This document shows positions 26,701-34,894 of a stretch of DNA of 64,000 nt, piece by piece (the first letter of the stretch is position 1; each line of letters opens with the position of its first letter). The notes beneath the pieces are model-generated. The model was given only the letters and a program-made list of their open reading frames with translations. It was not told where the DNA came from and did not search any database. Position numbers and translations under genes: made by a program. Location: the NCBI GenBank assembly GCA_964474455.1, contig CAYYSU010000007.1, forward strand, positions 1 to 64,000. The letters run 5' to 3'. The DNA comes from BM520 sp964474455. Lineage in GTDB: Bacteria; Bacteroidota; Bacteroidia; Bacteroidales; BM520.

Positions 26701-28239
26701 ATGAAAGAAACACTTAAAATATTAGGAATACATCCTATCAACAAAGGTGCCTGCACCGGAACTAAATGGCTCGATACAAAAGGTGAAATATTAGTATCAA
26801 AATCTCCGGTTACAGGGGAAACAATTGCATCTGTTCAGCAAGCCACGAAGGATGATTACGAAATAGTAATACAAACAGCTCAGGAGGCATTTAAAACCTG
26901 GCGTCAAGTTCCGGCTCCAAAGCGCGGTGATATTGTTCGACAGATGGGAGATGCTCTAAGAGAGAACAAACCACAACTGGGAAAACTCGTTTCATGGGAG
27001 ATGGGAAAAATATATCAAGAAGGTCTTGGCGAGGTTCAGGAGATGATCGACATCTGCGATTTCGCCGTAGGACAATCCAGAATGTTATATGGTATGACCA
27101 CCCATTCAGAGCGTGAGAACCACCGCATGTTTGACCAGTACCATCCATTGGGAATCGTTGGAGTAATATCAGCATACAATTTCCCAGTGGCTGTTTGGGC
27201 CTGGAATACCATGCTTGCACTTATAGCAGGTGATGTTGTAGTCTGGAAGCCATCTTCCAAGGTGCCTGTATCTGCTATCGCAGTTCACAATATTATGTCT
27301 AAAGTACTTGCCGACAACGATATTCAGGAAGGTGTTATAAACCTTGTTGCAGGAAGTTCCAAGCACATCGGAGACAACTTTCTGGAAGATCGTCGCGTAC
27401 CATTAATATCAGCAACAGGTTCTACGTCTATGGGGCTCCGTGTGGGTCGTAAAGTAGCTGAACGCCTGGGTAAGTCCATTCTTGAACTAGGTGGCAACAA
27501 TGCTGTTATCGTTACAAAGCATTCTGATCTCAACATGGCGATTCCTTCTATTGTATTTGGAGCAGTGGGAACAACAGGTCAACGCTGTACTTCAACACGC
27601 CGGGTGATTATCACTGAAGATGTTTATGATAACGTTAAAGAGATAATCCTAAAAGCCTATAAACAGGTAACAAATCATATAGGTAATGTCATTTATGAGG
27701 ATACTCTTATCGGTCCAATGATAGATGAAAGGGCTGTGGAAGCTGTTATGGAATCTATTAAAAAGGTGAAAGAACAGGGTGGTAAGATTATTTTTGGAGG
27801 CCAAAAGCTGGAAGGCAAAGGTTATGAATCCGGGTGCTTTATGATTCCGGCACTGGCGGAAGTAGAAAACCGCTATCCCATAGTTCAGGAAGAGACATTT
27901 GGCCCACTTCTTTACCTAATAAAAGCCCGAGACTTTGAACATGCTCTGGAACTGCATAATGATGTACCTCAAGGCTTATCATCATCAATTTTCTCCAATA
28001 ATATCCGCGAAACAGAGAAGTTTATTTCAGCATTAGGCTCTGATTGTGGTATTGCAAATATAAACCTGGGCACTTCAGGTGCCGAAATAGGCGGTGCTTT
28101 CGGTGGAGAGAAAGAGACCGGTGGCGGAAGAGAGTCAGGTTCTGATGCCTGGAAAGCTTATATGCGCAGACAAACAAATACGATTAATTATGGTGATACT
28201 ATGCCACTAGCACAAGGTATAAAATTTGATTGCTGCTAA
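26701..28239 (+). CDS. ALDH7/antiquitin-type aldehyde dehydrogenase (alpha-aminoadipic semialdehyde dehydrogenase-like)
   Basis: A 512-residue aldehyde dehydrogenase. ALDH7-type signatures are VISAYNFPVAVWAWNTMLAL, the catalytic ELGGNNAVIV and GTTGQRCTSTRR with the nucleophile cysteine, and the ending GGAFGGEKETGGGRESGSDAWKAYMRRQTNT. Known ALDH7 enzymes oxidise alpha-aminoadipic semialdehyde (in equilibrium with piperideine-6-carboxylate) in lysine breakdown. Sitting directly behind pruA, it suggests a pair handling the five- and six-carbon analogues. No upstream lysine-degrading enzyme is adjacent, so the physiological substrate stays open. A strong terminator follows. Confidence 0.92.
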   Translation: MKETLKILGIHPINKGACTGTKWLDTKGEILVSKSPVTGETIASVQQATKDDYEIVIQTAQEAFKTWRQVPAPKRGDIVRQMGDALRENKPQLGKLVSWEMGKIYQEGLGEVQEMIDICDFAVGQSRMLYGMTTHSERENHRMFDQYHPLGIVGVISAYNFPVAVWAWNTMLALIAGDVVVWKPSSKVPVSAIAVHNIMSKVLADNDIQEGVINLVAGSSKHIGDNFLEDRRVPLISATGSTSMGLRVGRKVAERLGKSILELGGNNAVIVTKHSDLNMAIPSIVFGAVGTTGQRCTSTRRVIITEDVYDNVKEIILKAYKQVTNHIGNVIYEDTLIGPMIDERAVEAVMESIKKVKEQGGKIIFGGQKLEGKGYESGCFMIPALAEVENRYPIVQEETFGPLLYLIKARDFEHALELHNDVPQGLSSSIFSNNIRETEKFISALGSDCGIANINLGTSGAEIGGAFGGEKETGGGRESGSDAWKAYMRRQTNTINYGDTMPLAQGIKFDCC

Positions 28240-28268
28240 CGATTACTAAATTTTGGATAAGATCCTTT

Positions 28269-28305
28269 GAGACTGCTTCTTTTACCAGAGGTAGTCTCTT
28301 TTTTT
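28269..28305 (+). terminator. Terminator after the pruA-ALDH7 pair
   Basis: A 12-base-pair stem with two wobble pairs (GAGACTGCTTCT at 28269-28280, AGAGGTAGTCTC at 28287-28298) is followed by seven T. It lies 30 bases after the ALDH7 stop. Confidence 0.88.
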
Positions 28306-28713
28306 GATTTCAATGGGTAACAAAAAAGCTTTTTCTGCATAAAGCAGTAGGTACCTGTAATAATTGGCTTTTGATTGCTCTGAATATCAGGGTGACCCTG
28401 GAGAGGTGTATCGTGTTGGGAGATGGATTTATTTGGAGCGTGTGAAAATTATGAGCAGTAGGTGCATAACTGACCCCTTCAAACGGCTTCAAAGGGCTTC
28501 AAAGGGTTTCAAAAGATTGCTATGCACAAAAGACATCGACAGTTCACACCCCCCCACCTTCAACAGTATATCTTATAACAATTAACTCTAAAAGCGCATA
28601 TCACAATGGAGCACATTTTATTTGGTATTCAACAGATATTAAAACACAAAATATTCTGACTACCATAACATCATTTACTAAAATGCTACACGTGGATTGA
28701 CACGGAAGGATAC
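28306..28713. other. Non-coding stretch with short repeats
   Basis: About 400 bases between the terminator and the convergent PAP2 gene. I see no convincing gene. It holds a 10-base tandem repeat at 28477-28515 and a separated 10-base direct repeat AGCAGTAGGT at 28343-28352 and 28454-28463. A 73-codon open frame across it (28364-28585) translates the tandem repeat into a low-complexity K/R/F peptide and has no recognisable features. Confidence 0.6.
28477..28515. repeat. Four-copy 10-base tandem repeat
   Basis: Units CTTCAAACGG, CTTCAAAGGG, CTTCAAAGGG and TTTCAAAAG follow each other with an exact 10-base period in non-coding DNA. The period is close to one helical turn; copy number may vary between strains. 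Confidence 0.85.
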
Positions 28714-29292
28714 TTACGAGTTCTTATAATTTATTATCCGGAGTGTTAGGAAAGAAATAAAAATACCGATTATCACACCTAGAAAGGCTCCACATATAAT
28801 ATCAAGAGGATAGTGAACACCTAGGTATATCCTGCTGTACCCTACCAGTGCTGCCCAAAGAAAAATAAAAATTGCAGGGCTAAAACTCCAGCGCAAAGTA
28901 CCTGCAACAAAAGTTGCAAGGGCAAAGACATTGGCAGCATGTGAAGAGACAAAGCCATAACGACCACCACACTTATCATGGACACGGTGAACCAGATCAA
29001 AAAGTGCAGGCTCATGACAAGGCCTTAATCGCATTACAGTATCTTTTATATAAACACTCCCCTGATCACTCATGGTTATAAGCAAAGTCACGGAAATTAG
29101 AATTATCCAGGTGCGGCTCTTATATTTTTTGTAAAAAAGAAAAAGAAGAAAGGCATATAGAGGAATCCATATTAGTTTATCGGAAACCCACCACATCACA
29201 AAGTCAAAAAAGTCATTGTGTGAACCATTGATAGCAAGTAGCCATTTTGTGTCCAACTCCAAAAGTTCGGGAAATTCTGATAGGAAAGCCAT
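28714..29292 (-). CDS. PAP2-family membrane phosphatase
   Basis: A 192-residue protein with about five membrane helices and the three phosphatidic-acid-phosphatase type 2 motifs: KDTVMRLRP (motif 1), SSHAANVFA (motif 2, with the catalytic histidine) and SRIYLGVHYPLDI (motif 3). Members remove phosphate from lipid phosphates such as undecaprenyl pyrophosphate or phosphatidylglycerol phosphate. Motif 2 reads SSHA rather than the more common PSGH, as in many Bacteroidota homologues. It starts 2 bases after obgE and is the last gene of the hpt-adk-obgE-PAP2 operon; substrate unknown. Confidence 0.9.
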   Translation of the reverse strand: MAFLSEFPELLELDTKWLLAINGSHNDFFDFVMWWVSDKLIWIPLYAFLLFLFYKKYKSRTWIILISVTLLITMSDQGSVYIKDTVMRLRPCHEPALFDLVHRVHDKCGGRYGFVSSHAANVFALATFVAGTLRWSFSPAIFIFLWAALVGYSRIYLGVHYPLDIICGAFLGVIIGIFISFLTLRIINYKNS

Positions 29293-29294
29293 GG

Positions 29295-30293
29295 TTAAAT
29301 CTCCTTATTAAGGGCTTCCCACAGTTTATCTTTTAATTCAGTAACACCTGTACCTGCAACAGAGGACAGAAATACCCATGGGATATTAGACGGAATATCA
29401 GGTTTTACATCCTCCAGCATCTCTTCATCGAGGATATCGCATTTGGTAATTGCTAGGACGCACTCTTTGTCGAGCAGTTCCGGGTTATACTGTCGCAGTT
29501 CATTTCTAAGAATTTGATACTCTTTGACAATATCATCGGTATCAACAGGAATCATAAACAGTAATACCGAATTTCTTTCAATATGCCTCAGAAATCGCAG
29601 TCCCAAGCCTTTGCCTTCGTGTGCACCTTCTATAATACCGGGGATATCCGCCATTACAAACGAACGGTCGTTGCGGTATGCCACCATACCCAGGTTAGGT
29701 CGCAGAGTGGTAAACGGATAATCTGCTATAGCGGGCTTTGCTGCAGAAATGACGGATAGCAGTGTTGATTTCCCCGCATTGGGGAATCCCACAAGACCCA
29801 CATCGGCAAGTATTTTTAGCTCCAGAACCTTCCATAGCTCCACTCCAGGTTCCCCGGGTTGAGAAAATCGCGGGGTACGCATGGTTGACGATTTGAAATG
29901 GTCATTACCTTTTCCGCCTCTTCCTCCATATACGAGGACATGCTCTTCACCGTCGTTAACGATTTCAAACTCTATATCACCTGTCTCAGCATCACGTGCC
30001 ACAGTACCCAGCGGCACATCCAGAATTACATCAGCACCCTCTTTCCCTGTTTTCAGCTGCCCGCTGCCATCGCCGCCATGTTCAGCTTTTATATGCTTTG
30101 TGTATTTGAGGTGCAGAAGTGTCCACATCTGTTTGTTTCCACGAAGAATAATATGACCACCACGACCTCCATCGCCACCGTCGGGACCACCAAAAGCAGT
30201 CATGCGGTTACGAATAAAATGCGAAGAACCAGACCCCCCATTACCGGAGCGACAATTTATCTTAACATAATCAACAAAATTTGAATTTGACAT
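29295..30293 (-). CDS. obgE: Obg-family GTPase
   Basis: A 332-residue GTPase involved in late 50S ribosome assembly and stress control. The N-terminal glycine-rich Obg fold is clear (CRSGNGGSGSSHF, GGPDGGDGGRGGHI). G motifs: G1 GFPNAGKSTLLS, G3 DIPGIIEGAHEGKGLG, G4 TKCD in VLAITKCDIL, G5 SSVAGTG. The C-terminal extension seen in some Obg proteins is absent, so it is the short form. It lies 11 bases after adk and 2 bases before the PAP2 gene. Confidence 0.96.
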   Translation of the reverse strand: MSNSNFVDYVKINCRSGNGGSGSSHFIRNRMTAFGGPDGGDGGRGGHIILRGNKQMWTLLHLKYTKHIKAEHGGDGSGQLKTGKEGADVILDVPLGTVARDAETGDIEFEIVNDGEEHVLVYGGRGGKGNDHFKSSTMRTPRFSQPGEPGVELWKVLELKILADVGLVGFPNAGKSTLLSVISAAKPAIADYPFTTLRPNLGMVAYRNDRSFVMADIPGIIEGAHEGKGLGLRFLRHIERNSVLLFMIPVDTDDIVKEYQILRNELRQYNPELLDKECVLAITKCDILDEEMLEDVKPDIPSNIPWVFLSSVAGTGVTELKDKLWEALNKEI

Positions 30294-30304
30294 ACGGAGA
30301 AAAA

Positions 30305-30886
30305 TTATTTATACTCTTCAATAACAGATATTAAACGATTGGTGACTTCATCTACCGTTCCTGTTCCGTCCACTTTCCGAAACTTACCCTGTTGCATATA
30401 GTACTCGGCTACAACGCGTGTTTTTGCCTTATACTCATTAAGTCGTTTTGCAATAGTCTCTTCATTATCATCGCTTCGTTCGGAGGTTTGTGCTCTGATA
30501 AGGATTCTCTCTATAAGATCTTTCTCTGGCACATCGAGGCTCACCATACATGACACTTCTGCTCCTTGCGCTTCCAGCATCTCATCCAAAGCTTCAGCCT
30601 GGAGCGTGGTCCTGGGAAAGCCATCAAAGAGGATGCCGGTAGCATCAGGCATATCCTGACGAGTATGAATAACATGCTGAACTATGTCTATAACCATCTT
30701 GTCCGGCACCAGCTGACCCTTATCAATAAGTGTTTTTGCTTCCTGTCCCAGAGAAGAACCTGAGGCGATCTCGAGCCTTAAGGCATCACCGGTAGAGATA
30801 TATACAAGGTTATATTTTTCAACCAACCTTTTCGATTGAGTCCCTTTCCCTGCTCCGGGAGGGCCAAAAATAACGATATTCCGCAT
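30305..30886 (-). CDS. adk: Adenylate kinase
   Basis: A 193-residue enzyme interconverting ATP + AMP and 2 ADP. The P-loop is GPPGAGKGTQS at residues 7-17. STGDALR binds AMP, and FDGFPRTTLQAEAL is the adenylate kinase signature. The lid is the short, zinc-free form (QTSERSDDNEETIAKRLNEY), as usual in Bacteroidota. It is the second gene of the operon, 15 bases after hpt and 11 before obgE. Confidence 0.97.
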   Translation of the reverse strand: MRNIVIFGPPGAGKGTQSKRLVEKYNLVYISTGDALRLEIASGSSLGQEAKTLIDKGQLVPDKMVIDIVQHVIHTRQDMPDATGILFDGFPRTTLQAEALDEMLEAQGAEVSCMVSLDVPEKDLIERILIRAQTSERSDDNEETIAKRLNEYKAKTRVVAEYYMQQGKFRKVDGTGTVDEVTNRLISVIEEYK

Positions 30887-30901
30887 ACTGACTTATTTAT
30901 A

Positions 30902-31441
30902 TTATTCAGTTACAAGGCTATAGATATGTGGCAGATTACGTCCATAACCATCATAATCCAGTCCGTAGCCAACAATAAAATCGTTAGGAATGGACATCCC
31001 AATATAGTCAACCTTATAGTCACGATGAAAAGAGTCAGGTTTGAAAAACAGGGTTGCAATTTTTATTTCAGCAACACCGGCCTCTTGAAGCACTGCTATA
31101 ATATGCTCCATGGTAATACCTGTGTCCACAATGTCTTCCACCACAATAACAGTTCGTCCTTGCAGTTCATCATTCAAACCAATAAGAGTTTTCACATTCT
31201 CTGTTGTCTTGGTTCCCTCATAAGAAGCCATTTTAACAAACGATATTTGGCAAGGAGTCTTGATCTTTTTTAACAGATCTGAGGCAAATACAAAGGCTCC
31301 GTTTAGAATACAAAGAAACAGAGGATCTTTACCTTTTATATCTTCATTTATCTTTTCTGCAACATTCTGAACCTTCTTATTCAGCTCCTCAGCAGGAATT
31401 GATATTGCAAAAGTTTTATCTTTGATGGTGATTTTATCCAT
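30902..31441 (-). CDS. hpt: Hypoxanthine phosphoribosyltransferase
   Basis: A purine-salvage enzyme joining hypoxanthine or guanine to PRPP. The PRPP-binding motif is VIVVEDIVDTGITMEHI, and PNDFIVGYGLDY is the conserved base-binding end. The start is set at ATG 31441 (MDKITIKDK, 179 residues); ATG 31450 (MPAMDKI) is equally possible. A longer frame reaching 31510 would run through the promoter at 31466-31473, so it is rejected. It opens the hpt-adk-obgE-PAP2 operon and is divergent from purE, another purine gene. Confidence 0.95.
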   Translation of the reverse strand: MDKITIKDKTFAISIPAEELNKKVQNVAEKINEDIKGKDPLFLCILNGAFVFASDLLKKIKTPCQISFVKMASYEGTKTTENVKTLIGLNDELQGRTVIVVEDIVDTGITMEHIIAVLQEAGVAEIKIATLFFKPDSFHRDYKVDYIGMSIPNDFIVGYGLDYDGYGRNLPHIYSLVTE

Positions 31442-31465
31442 AGCCGGCATTATTATGCTTTTGTG

Positions 31466-31473
31466 CAAAGATA
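31466..31473 (-). promoter_or_regulatory. Candidate -7 element of hpt operon; decides the hpt start
   Basis: On the minus strand TATCTTTG matches TAnnTTTG. It ends 15 bases before the ATG at 31450 and 24 before the ATG at 31441, so in-frame starts further upstream would not be transcribed from it. Confidence 0.55.
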
Positions 31474-31505
31474 TAAAATGAAACATCTTATCCTTTGATT
31501 TATTG

Positions 31506-31513
31506 TACATTTG
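31506..31513 (+). promoter_or_regulatory. Candidate -7 element of purE
   Basis: TACATTTG matches TAnnTTTG and lies 24 bases before the purE ATG. It is back to back with the hpt element, 32 bases away, making a compact divergent purine promoter region. Confidence 0.5.
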
Positions 31514-31537
31514 TCTTCTTAAACAACATTTAGCATT

Positions 31538-32044
31538 ATGACACCAATAGTAAGTATTATTATGGGCAGCACCAGCGATCTTCCTGTGATGGAGAAAGCT
31601 GCAAAGTTTTTTGAAGAGATGGAGATTCCTTTTGAGATAAATGCTTTATCAGCGCATCGCACTCCTGATCAGGTTGAACTTTTCGCCAAAGGAGCCAAAG
31701 CAAGAGGAATAAAAGTTATAATAGCTGGCGCAGGTATGGCGGCTCATCTGCCGGGGGTTATCGCGGCTTCCACGCCAATACCCGTAATTGGTGTGCCTAT
31801 AAAAGGCGCCACACTGGAAGGTATGGATGCACTGCTGGCAATTGTTCAGATGCCTCCAGGTATCCCAGTGGCTACAGTGGCCATTAACGGAGCGCTTAAT
31901 GCAGCAATTCTCGCAGCGCAGATAATCGCTACCGGCGATGAAGCTATGATGGCAAGCGTGATTCAGTATAAAGAAAACCTCAAAAGCAAAATTGTAAATG
32001 CCAACGAGCAACTTTCGCAACTGGAATACAAATTTAAAATGTAA
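31538..32044 (+). CDS. purE: N5-carboxyaminoimidazole ribonucleotide mutase
   Basis: A 168-residue class I PurE, which moves the carboxyl group of N5-CAIR to give CAIR in purine synthesis. Conserved MGSTSDLPVMEKA near residue 9, the SAHRTPDQ active-site loop with its histidine, and GAGMAAHLPGV, followed by GVPIKGATLEGMDALLAIVQMP. PurK is not adjacent. A bidirectional-looking terminator follows at once. Confidence 0.96.
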   Translation: MTPIVSIIMGSTSDLPVMEKAAKFFEEMEIPFEINALSAHRTPDQVELFAKGAKARGIKVIIAGAGMAAHLPGVIAASTPIPVIGVPIKGATLEGMDALLAIVQMPPGIPVATVAINGALNAAILAAQIIATGDEAMMASVIQYKENLKSKIVNANEQLSQLEYKFKM

Positions 32045-32046
32045 AA

Positions 32047-32091
32047 CATTCATAGCATCGTTGCATGTGACGATGCTATGAATGCTTTTTT
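32047..32091 (+). terminator. Terminator after purE, overlapping the end of the convergent methyltransferase gene
   Basis: A perfect 15-base-pair stem (CATTCATAGCATCGT at 32047-32061, ACGATGCTATGAATG at 32070-32084) with an 8-base loop and six T. Its right arm contains the stop codon of the reverse-strand O-methyltransferase (32076-32078). Confidence 0.9.
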
Positions 32092-32741
32092 ACCATCATA
32101 ATACCATCGCGCAAAGGTAACAACAGATTTTCAACCCTGTCATCATTCTGAACATAGTTATTAAAGGCTTTAATAGCTTCTGTGTCTTTATCTGCACTCT
32201 CATTCAGAACTTTACCATTCCATAACACATTATCTATCAGGATAAATCCACCTGGTTTCATTTTGGAAACAAGCGTCTGGTAATAGAACAGGTTATTACG
32301 TTTGTCGGCATCTATAAATACCAGATCAACAGAACTATCAATGGTCTCAATAAGATCTTTTGCATCGCCGATCAGAAGGGTGATGCGCTCTGTATACACA
32401 CTCTTGTCAAAAAACTCCTTTGCAAGGGCAGCATTTTCTTTATGATTTTCGATGGTGGTGATGTGGCAGTGCGCAGGCATTGCCTCTGCCATGGCCAAAG
32501 TAGAATATCCGGTAAATGTACCCAACTCCACAATATAACTCGGTTGAATCATTTTTACAATCATAGCAAGAAAAGCACCCTGAAGATGTCCTGACAACAT
32601 TCGTGGCAGAAGAACCTGCATATTCGTTTGGCGATTTAGTTCGTGCAGAAGATCACTCTCCGCTGAAGTATGATCTTCAGCATATTGTCGCAGCTCCGGC
32701 GTCAACATAAAGTCGATCTCTTTACTGTTATCGTGTTTCAT
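32076..32741 (-). CDS. Class I SAM-dependent O-methyltransferase
   Basis: A 221-residue protein of the caffeoyl-CoA/catechol O-methyltransferase family. SAM binding is shown by IVELGTFTGYSTLAMAEAMP, followed by the acidic ITTIENHK and the metal-site segment LVFIDADKRNNLFYYQ and FILIDNVLWNGKV. These enzymes methylate catechol-like or other small hydroxylated acceptors with a divalent metal; the bacterial substrate is unknown. It is 28 bases downstream of the DSD1-type gene, with which it may be co-transcribed. Confidence 0.92.
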   Translation of the reverse strand: MKHDNSKEIDFMLTPELRQYAEDHTSAESDLLHELNRQTNMQVLLPRMLSGHLQGAFLAMIVKMIQPSYIVELGTFTGYSTLAMAEAMPAHCHITTIENHKENAALAKEFFDKSVYTERITLLIGDAKDLIETIDSSVDLVFIDADKRNNLFYYQTLVSKMKPGGFILIDNVLWNGKVLNESADKDTEAIKAFNNYVQNDDRVENLLLPLRDGIMMVKKHS

Positions 32742-32769
32742 AATGAAAATTCAATCTATTATTTTAGGG

Positions 32770-33864
32770 TTATAATCTATAGAGCTGTTCATCCTCTGTG
32801 GTACGATAATGCGAAAAACAATCCGCCGTCATACACGAATGAACAGGTATAATTCCCACCAGTGATCCATAATCAAATTTTCGCATCTTCCCCTGAGGAA
32901 TAGATAATGTTCCGTGCTCCTGTGATAGAGAGGTGACCCAAATATCCTTCTCAGGAAATTCCCAACCCTTTTCATTGAAAAAAACCACTTTCCCAAAGAT
33001 CGTTATTCCATCAACCACCAGCGACTCTTTCGATAGGTGTACACCCCCGCAATGCACGACGACCTGATTTCTTTTGGGATACTTCCCAATAACAGGCGCC
33101 ACAACCACAACAGCTACCTGTTCATCTGCACACACACCAAGCTCCTTTTGCATCAAATCAAAAAACACAAAATTACCGGGACGTATCTCGTCAATACCAG
33201 AAAAACAATCTATCACAGACATAGAAGGCGTATCACCAATGGAGATAATGGCATCGGCAAAGGCAGAGTTCCACCTTTGTTTCAGACGCTTCATTTTGCC
33301 TACCGTATTGTGATGGATGTTCCTTATTTCGTCTATTGATGAAGCATGATATGTAGCTCCGCTATGTGTCAGAAAGCCTTTAAACCGTAGATGTTTGCAG
33401 GATTTCATGGCATCGAGTGCCTTGCTTATAGCCATGCCGTCGTCAACATCAATCCCTGTTCTGTGGTAGCCACAATCGATCTTCAGGAACACCCCGATCT
33501 CATGGGAGATCTTCATATCAACAGCTTTTATCACACGGCCGTCGTCAACAAGGATGTTTACAGTAATCTTTTCCGCCAGGAAGTTCAGATTATCGCTTTC
33601 GCGGATATTAAAAGGAATGGCAATGGTGATATCATCCCACCCATGATCAGCAAAGTATTCTGCCATGGAAAGTGAAGAAACCGTGATAGCTTTAACCCCT
33701 GCTTCTCTAAACCACTCTCCCACCCCCGCGCTCTGGTGTGTCTTAAAATGAGGGCGAAATATTGAACCTGATATGGCAGACTTTGCTGCCATCATACTAA
33801 TGTTCTTTTTACAAGTATCAGTACTTATGAGTAATTCCGGTTTGGTAAAATGATCTATATTCAT
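32770..33864 (-). CDS. DSD1-type PLP enzyme (D-threonine aldolase / D-serine dehydratase-like)
   Basis: A 364-residue fold-type III PLP enzyme with an alanine-racemase-like N-terminal barrel. The PLP lysine is in IFRPHFKTHQ near residue 40. Conserved FLKIDCGYHRTGI and FLTHSGATYH follow. The C-terminal domain ends with IPVHSCMTADCF, which holds the histidine and cysteine that bind metal in D-serine dehydratase and D-threonine aldolase. Substrate is likely a D-hydroxy-amino acid, but cannot be chosen between. A -7 element sits 4 bases before the ATG. Confidence 0.87.
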   Translation of the reverse strand: MNIDHFTKPELLISTDTCKKNISMMAAKSAISGSIFRPHFKTHQSAGVGEWFREAGVKAITVSSLSMAEYFADHGWDDITIAIPFNIRESDNLNFLAEKITVNILVDDGRVIKAVDMKISHEIGVFLKIDCGYHRTGIDVDDGMAISKALDAMKSCKHLRFKGFLTHSGATYHASSIDEIRNIHHNTVGKMKRLKQRWNSAFADAIISIGDTPSMSVIDCFSGIDEIRPGNFVFFDLMQKELGVCADEQVAVVVVAPVIGKYPKRNQVVVHCGGVHLSKESLVVDGITIFGKVVFFNEKGWEFPEKDIWVTSLSQEHGTLSIPQGKMRKFDYGSLVGIIPVHSCMTADCFSHYRTTEDEQLYRL

Positions 33865-33868
33865 AATT

Positions 33869-33876
33869 CAAAGATA
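33869..33876 (-). promoter_or_regulatory. -7 element 4 bases before the DSD1-type start codon
   Basis: TATCTTTG on the minus strand, with AATT between it and the ATG at 33864. The transcript would start at or very near the A of the start codon, implying a leaderless mRNA. Confidence 0.55.
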
Positions 33877-33925
33877 CTATTCACAATTTGGTAGTTATAA
33901 TTCAGGATAAGAAAAAAATGTATAA

Positions 33926-34801
33926 TCAGTGTGGCATATTTCCAAGGTAAACATGCAAGAGCTCTTCTTTAGCAAGTTTTTGAAGCTCATACATCTTCCC
34001 CACTGGCATTGGAGATTCATTCATCTTATAATGAGGATAATAACGAGACAAATGAAGTACTGTATCCTTTCCTAATTCCGTTCTTATGAAAGAAATCATA
34101 TCCCTAAAAATATCCGGGTCATCATTCTTGCCCGGAATGATAAGATTTACAACCTCCAAATGCTTATCAGATTGTGCGATTTGCTTCAAACTGTTTAGTA
34201 CTGGCTGCAATGACGCAGAAGTCATCTCGGAGTAGAACTGCTCAGTAAAACCCTTCAAATCAACGCTAAAAGCATCGACAACCCCAATAAGCTCAGCCAA
34301 CGGCTCCGGCTCAACATATCCGTTTGTCACAACGACGTTCTTCATCCCCGTCTTTTTTATCTGCACCGCCACATCCATCATAAACTCAAACCAAACAATC
34401 GGCTCATTGTAAGTATATGCCACCCCGATGTTATCAACTCTGGATCCAGCAAGTGCCACGACCTCTTGCGGGCTGCGGCTATTCAAACGAGGAAATGCTT
34501 CCGCTGTGGTTTGCGATATGGTATCATTCTGACAGAAGGAACAGCGTAAATTACACCCCACGGAGCCCAGACTCAATATTTGTCTCCCTGGATGAAAATG
34601 ATACAGCGGTTTCTTCTCGATGGGATCGAAACAATAACTACATATTTTTCCGTAAACTGCGGATACAAGTATTCCTGCTTCGTTCTTACGAACCCGGCAT
34701 TTGCCATATCTCCCGGGGGAAATAATACAACGATGCGGGCACAGCTGACACTCTACTTTGTCGCCTTCGGTTTTTATCCAGTATTTTGCATTTTGACTCA
34801 T
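33926..34801 (-). CDS. amrS: AmmeMemoRadiSam-system radical SAM protein AmrS
   Basis: A 291-residue radical SAM enzyme of the AmrS (pyruvate-formate-lyase-activase-related) family. The cluster motif is GCNLRCSFCQ. An N-terminal extra cysteine set (CQLCPHRC, GKCRVR and ICSYCFDP) is typical of the family, as is EPIVWFEFM. The usual partners AmrA and AmrB are not in the window. The start is ATG 34801 (MSQNAKYWIK): the -7 element TATCTTTG lies 5 bases upstream, so a longer frame to 34885 would include its own promoter and is rejected. The biochemical role of the system is still poorly known. Confidence 0.9.
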   Translation of the reverse strand: MSQNAKYWIKTEGDKVECQLCPHRCIISPGRYGKCRVRKNEAGILVSAVYGKICSYCFDPIEKKPLYHFHPGRQILSLGSVGCNLRCSFCQNDTISQTTAEAFPRLNSRSPQEVVALAGSRVDNIGVAYTYNEPIVWFEFMMDVAVQIKKTGMKNVVVTNGYVEPEPLAELIGVVDAFSVDLKGFTEQFYSEMTSASLQPVLNSLKQIAQSDKHLEVVNLIIPGKNDDPDIFRDMISFIRTELGKDTVLHLSRYYPHYKMNESPMPVGKMYELQKLAKEELLHVYLGNMPH

Positions 34802-34806
34802 CACAA

Positions 34807-34814
34807 CAAAGATA
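34807..34814 (-). promoter_or_regulatory. -7 element 5 bases before the amrS start codon
   Basis: TATCTTTG on the minus strand, then TTGTG and the ATG at 34801. This argues for a leaderless or nearly leaderless transcript and fixes the start. Confidence 0.55.
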
Positions 34815-34843
34815 CAATCATTATTTAGTATTTGCCCTGAGTA

Positions 34844-34877
34844 TTGACATAGAAGAATAGGGATTTTACTATTTTTA
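34844..34877 (+). promoter_or_regulatory. Possible promoter of the GldN-like lipoprotein gene
   Basis: TTG at 34844-34846 and TATTTTTA at 34870-34877 are 23 bases apart; the second element has A instead of G at the last position of TAnnTTTG. It is 17 bases before the ATG at 34895. Confidence 0.35.
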
Positions 34878-34894
34878 CAATTCAAATTTTTGTT

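Noticed and set aside
28364..28585. 73-codon open frame in the gene-free stretch
   Set aside because: It starts without any signal, runs through a tandem repeat and encodes a low-complexity basic peptide.
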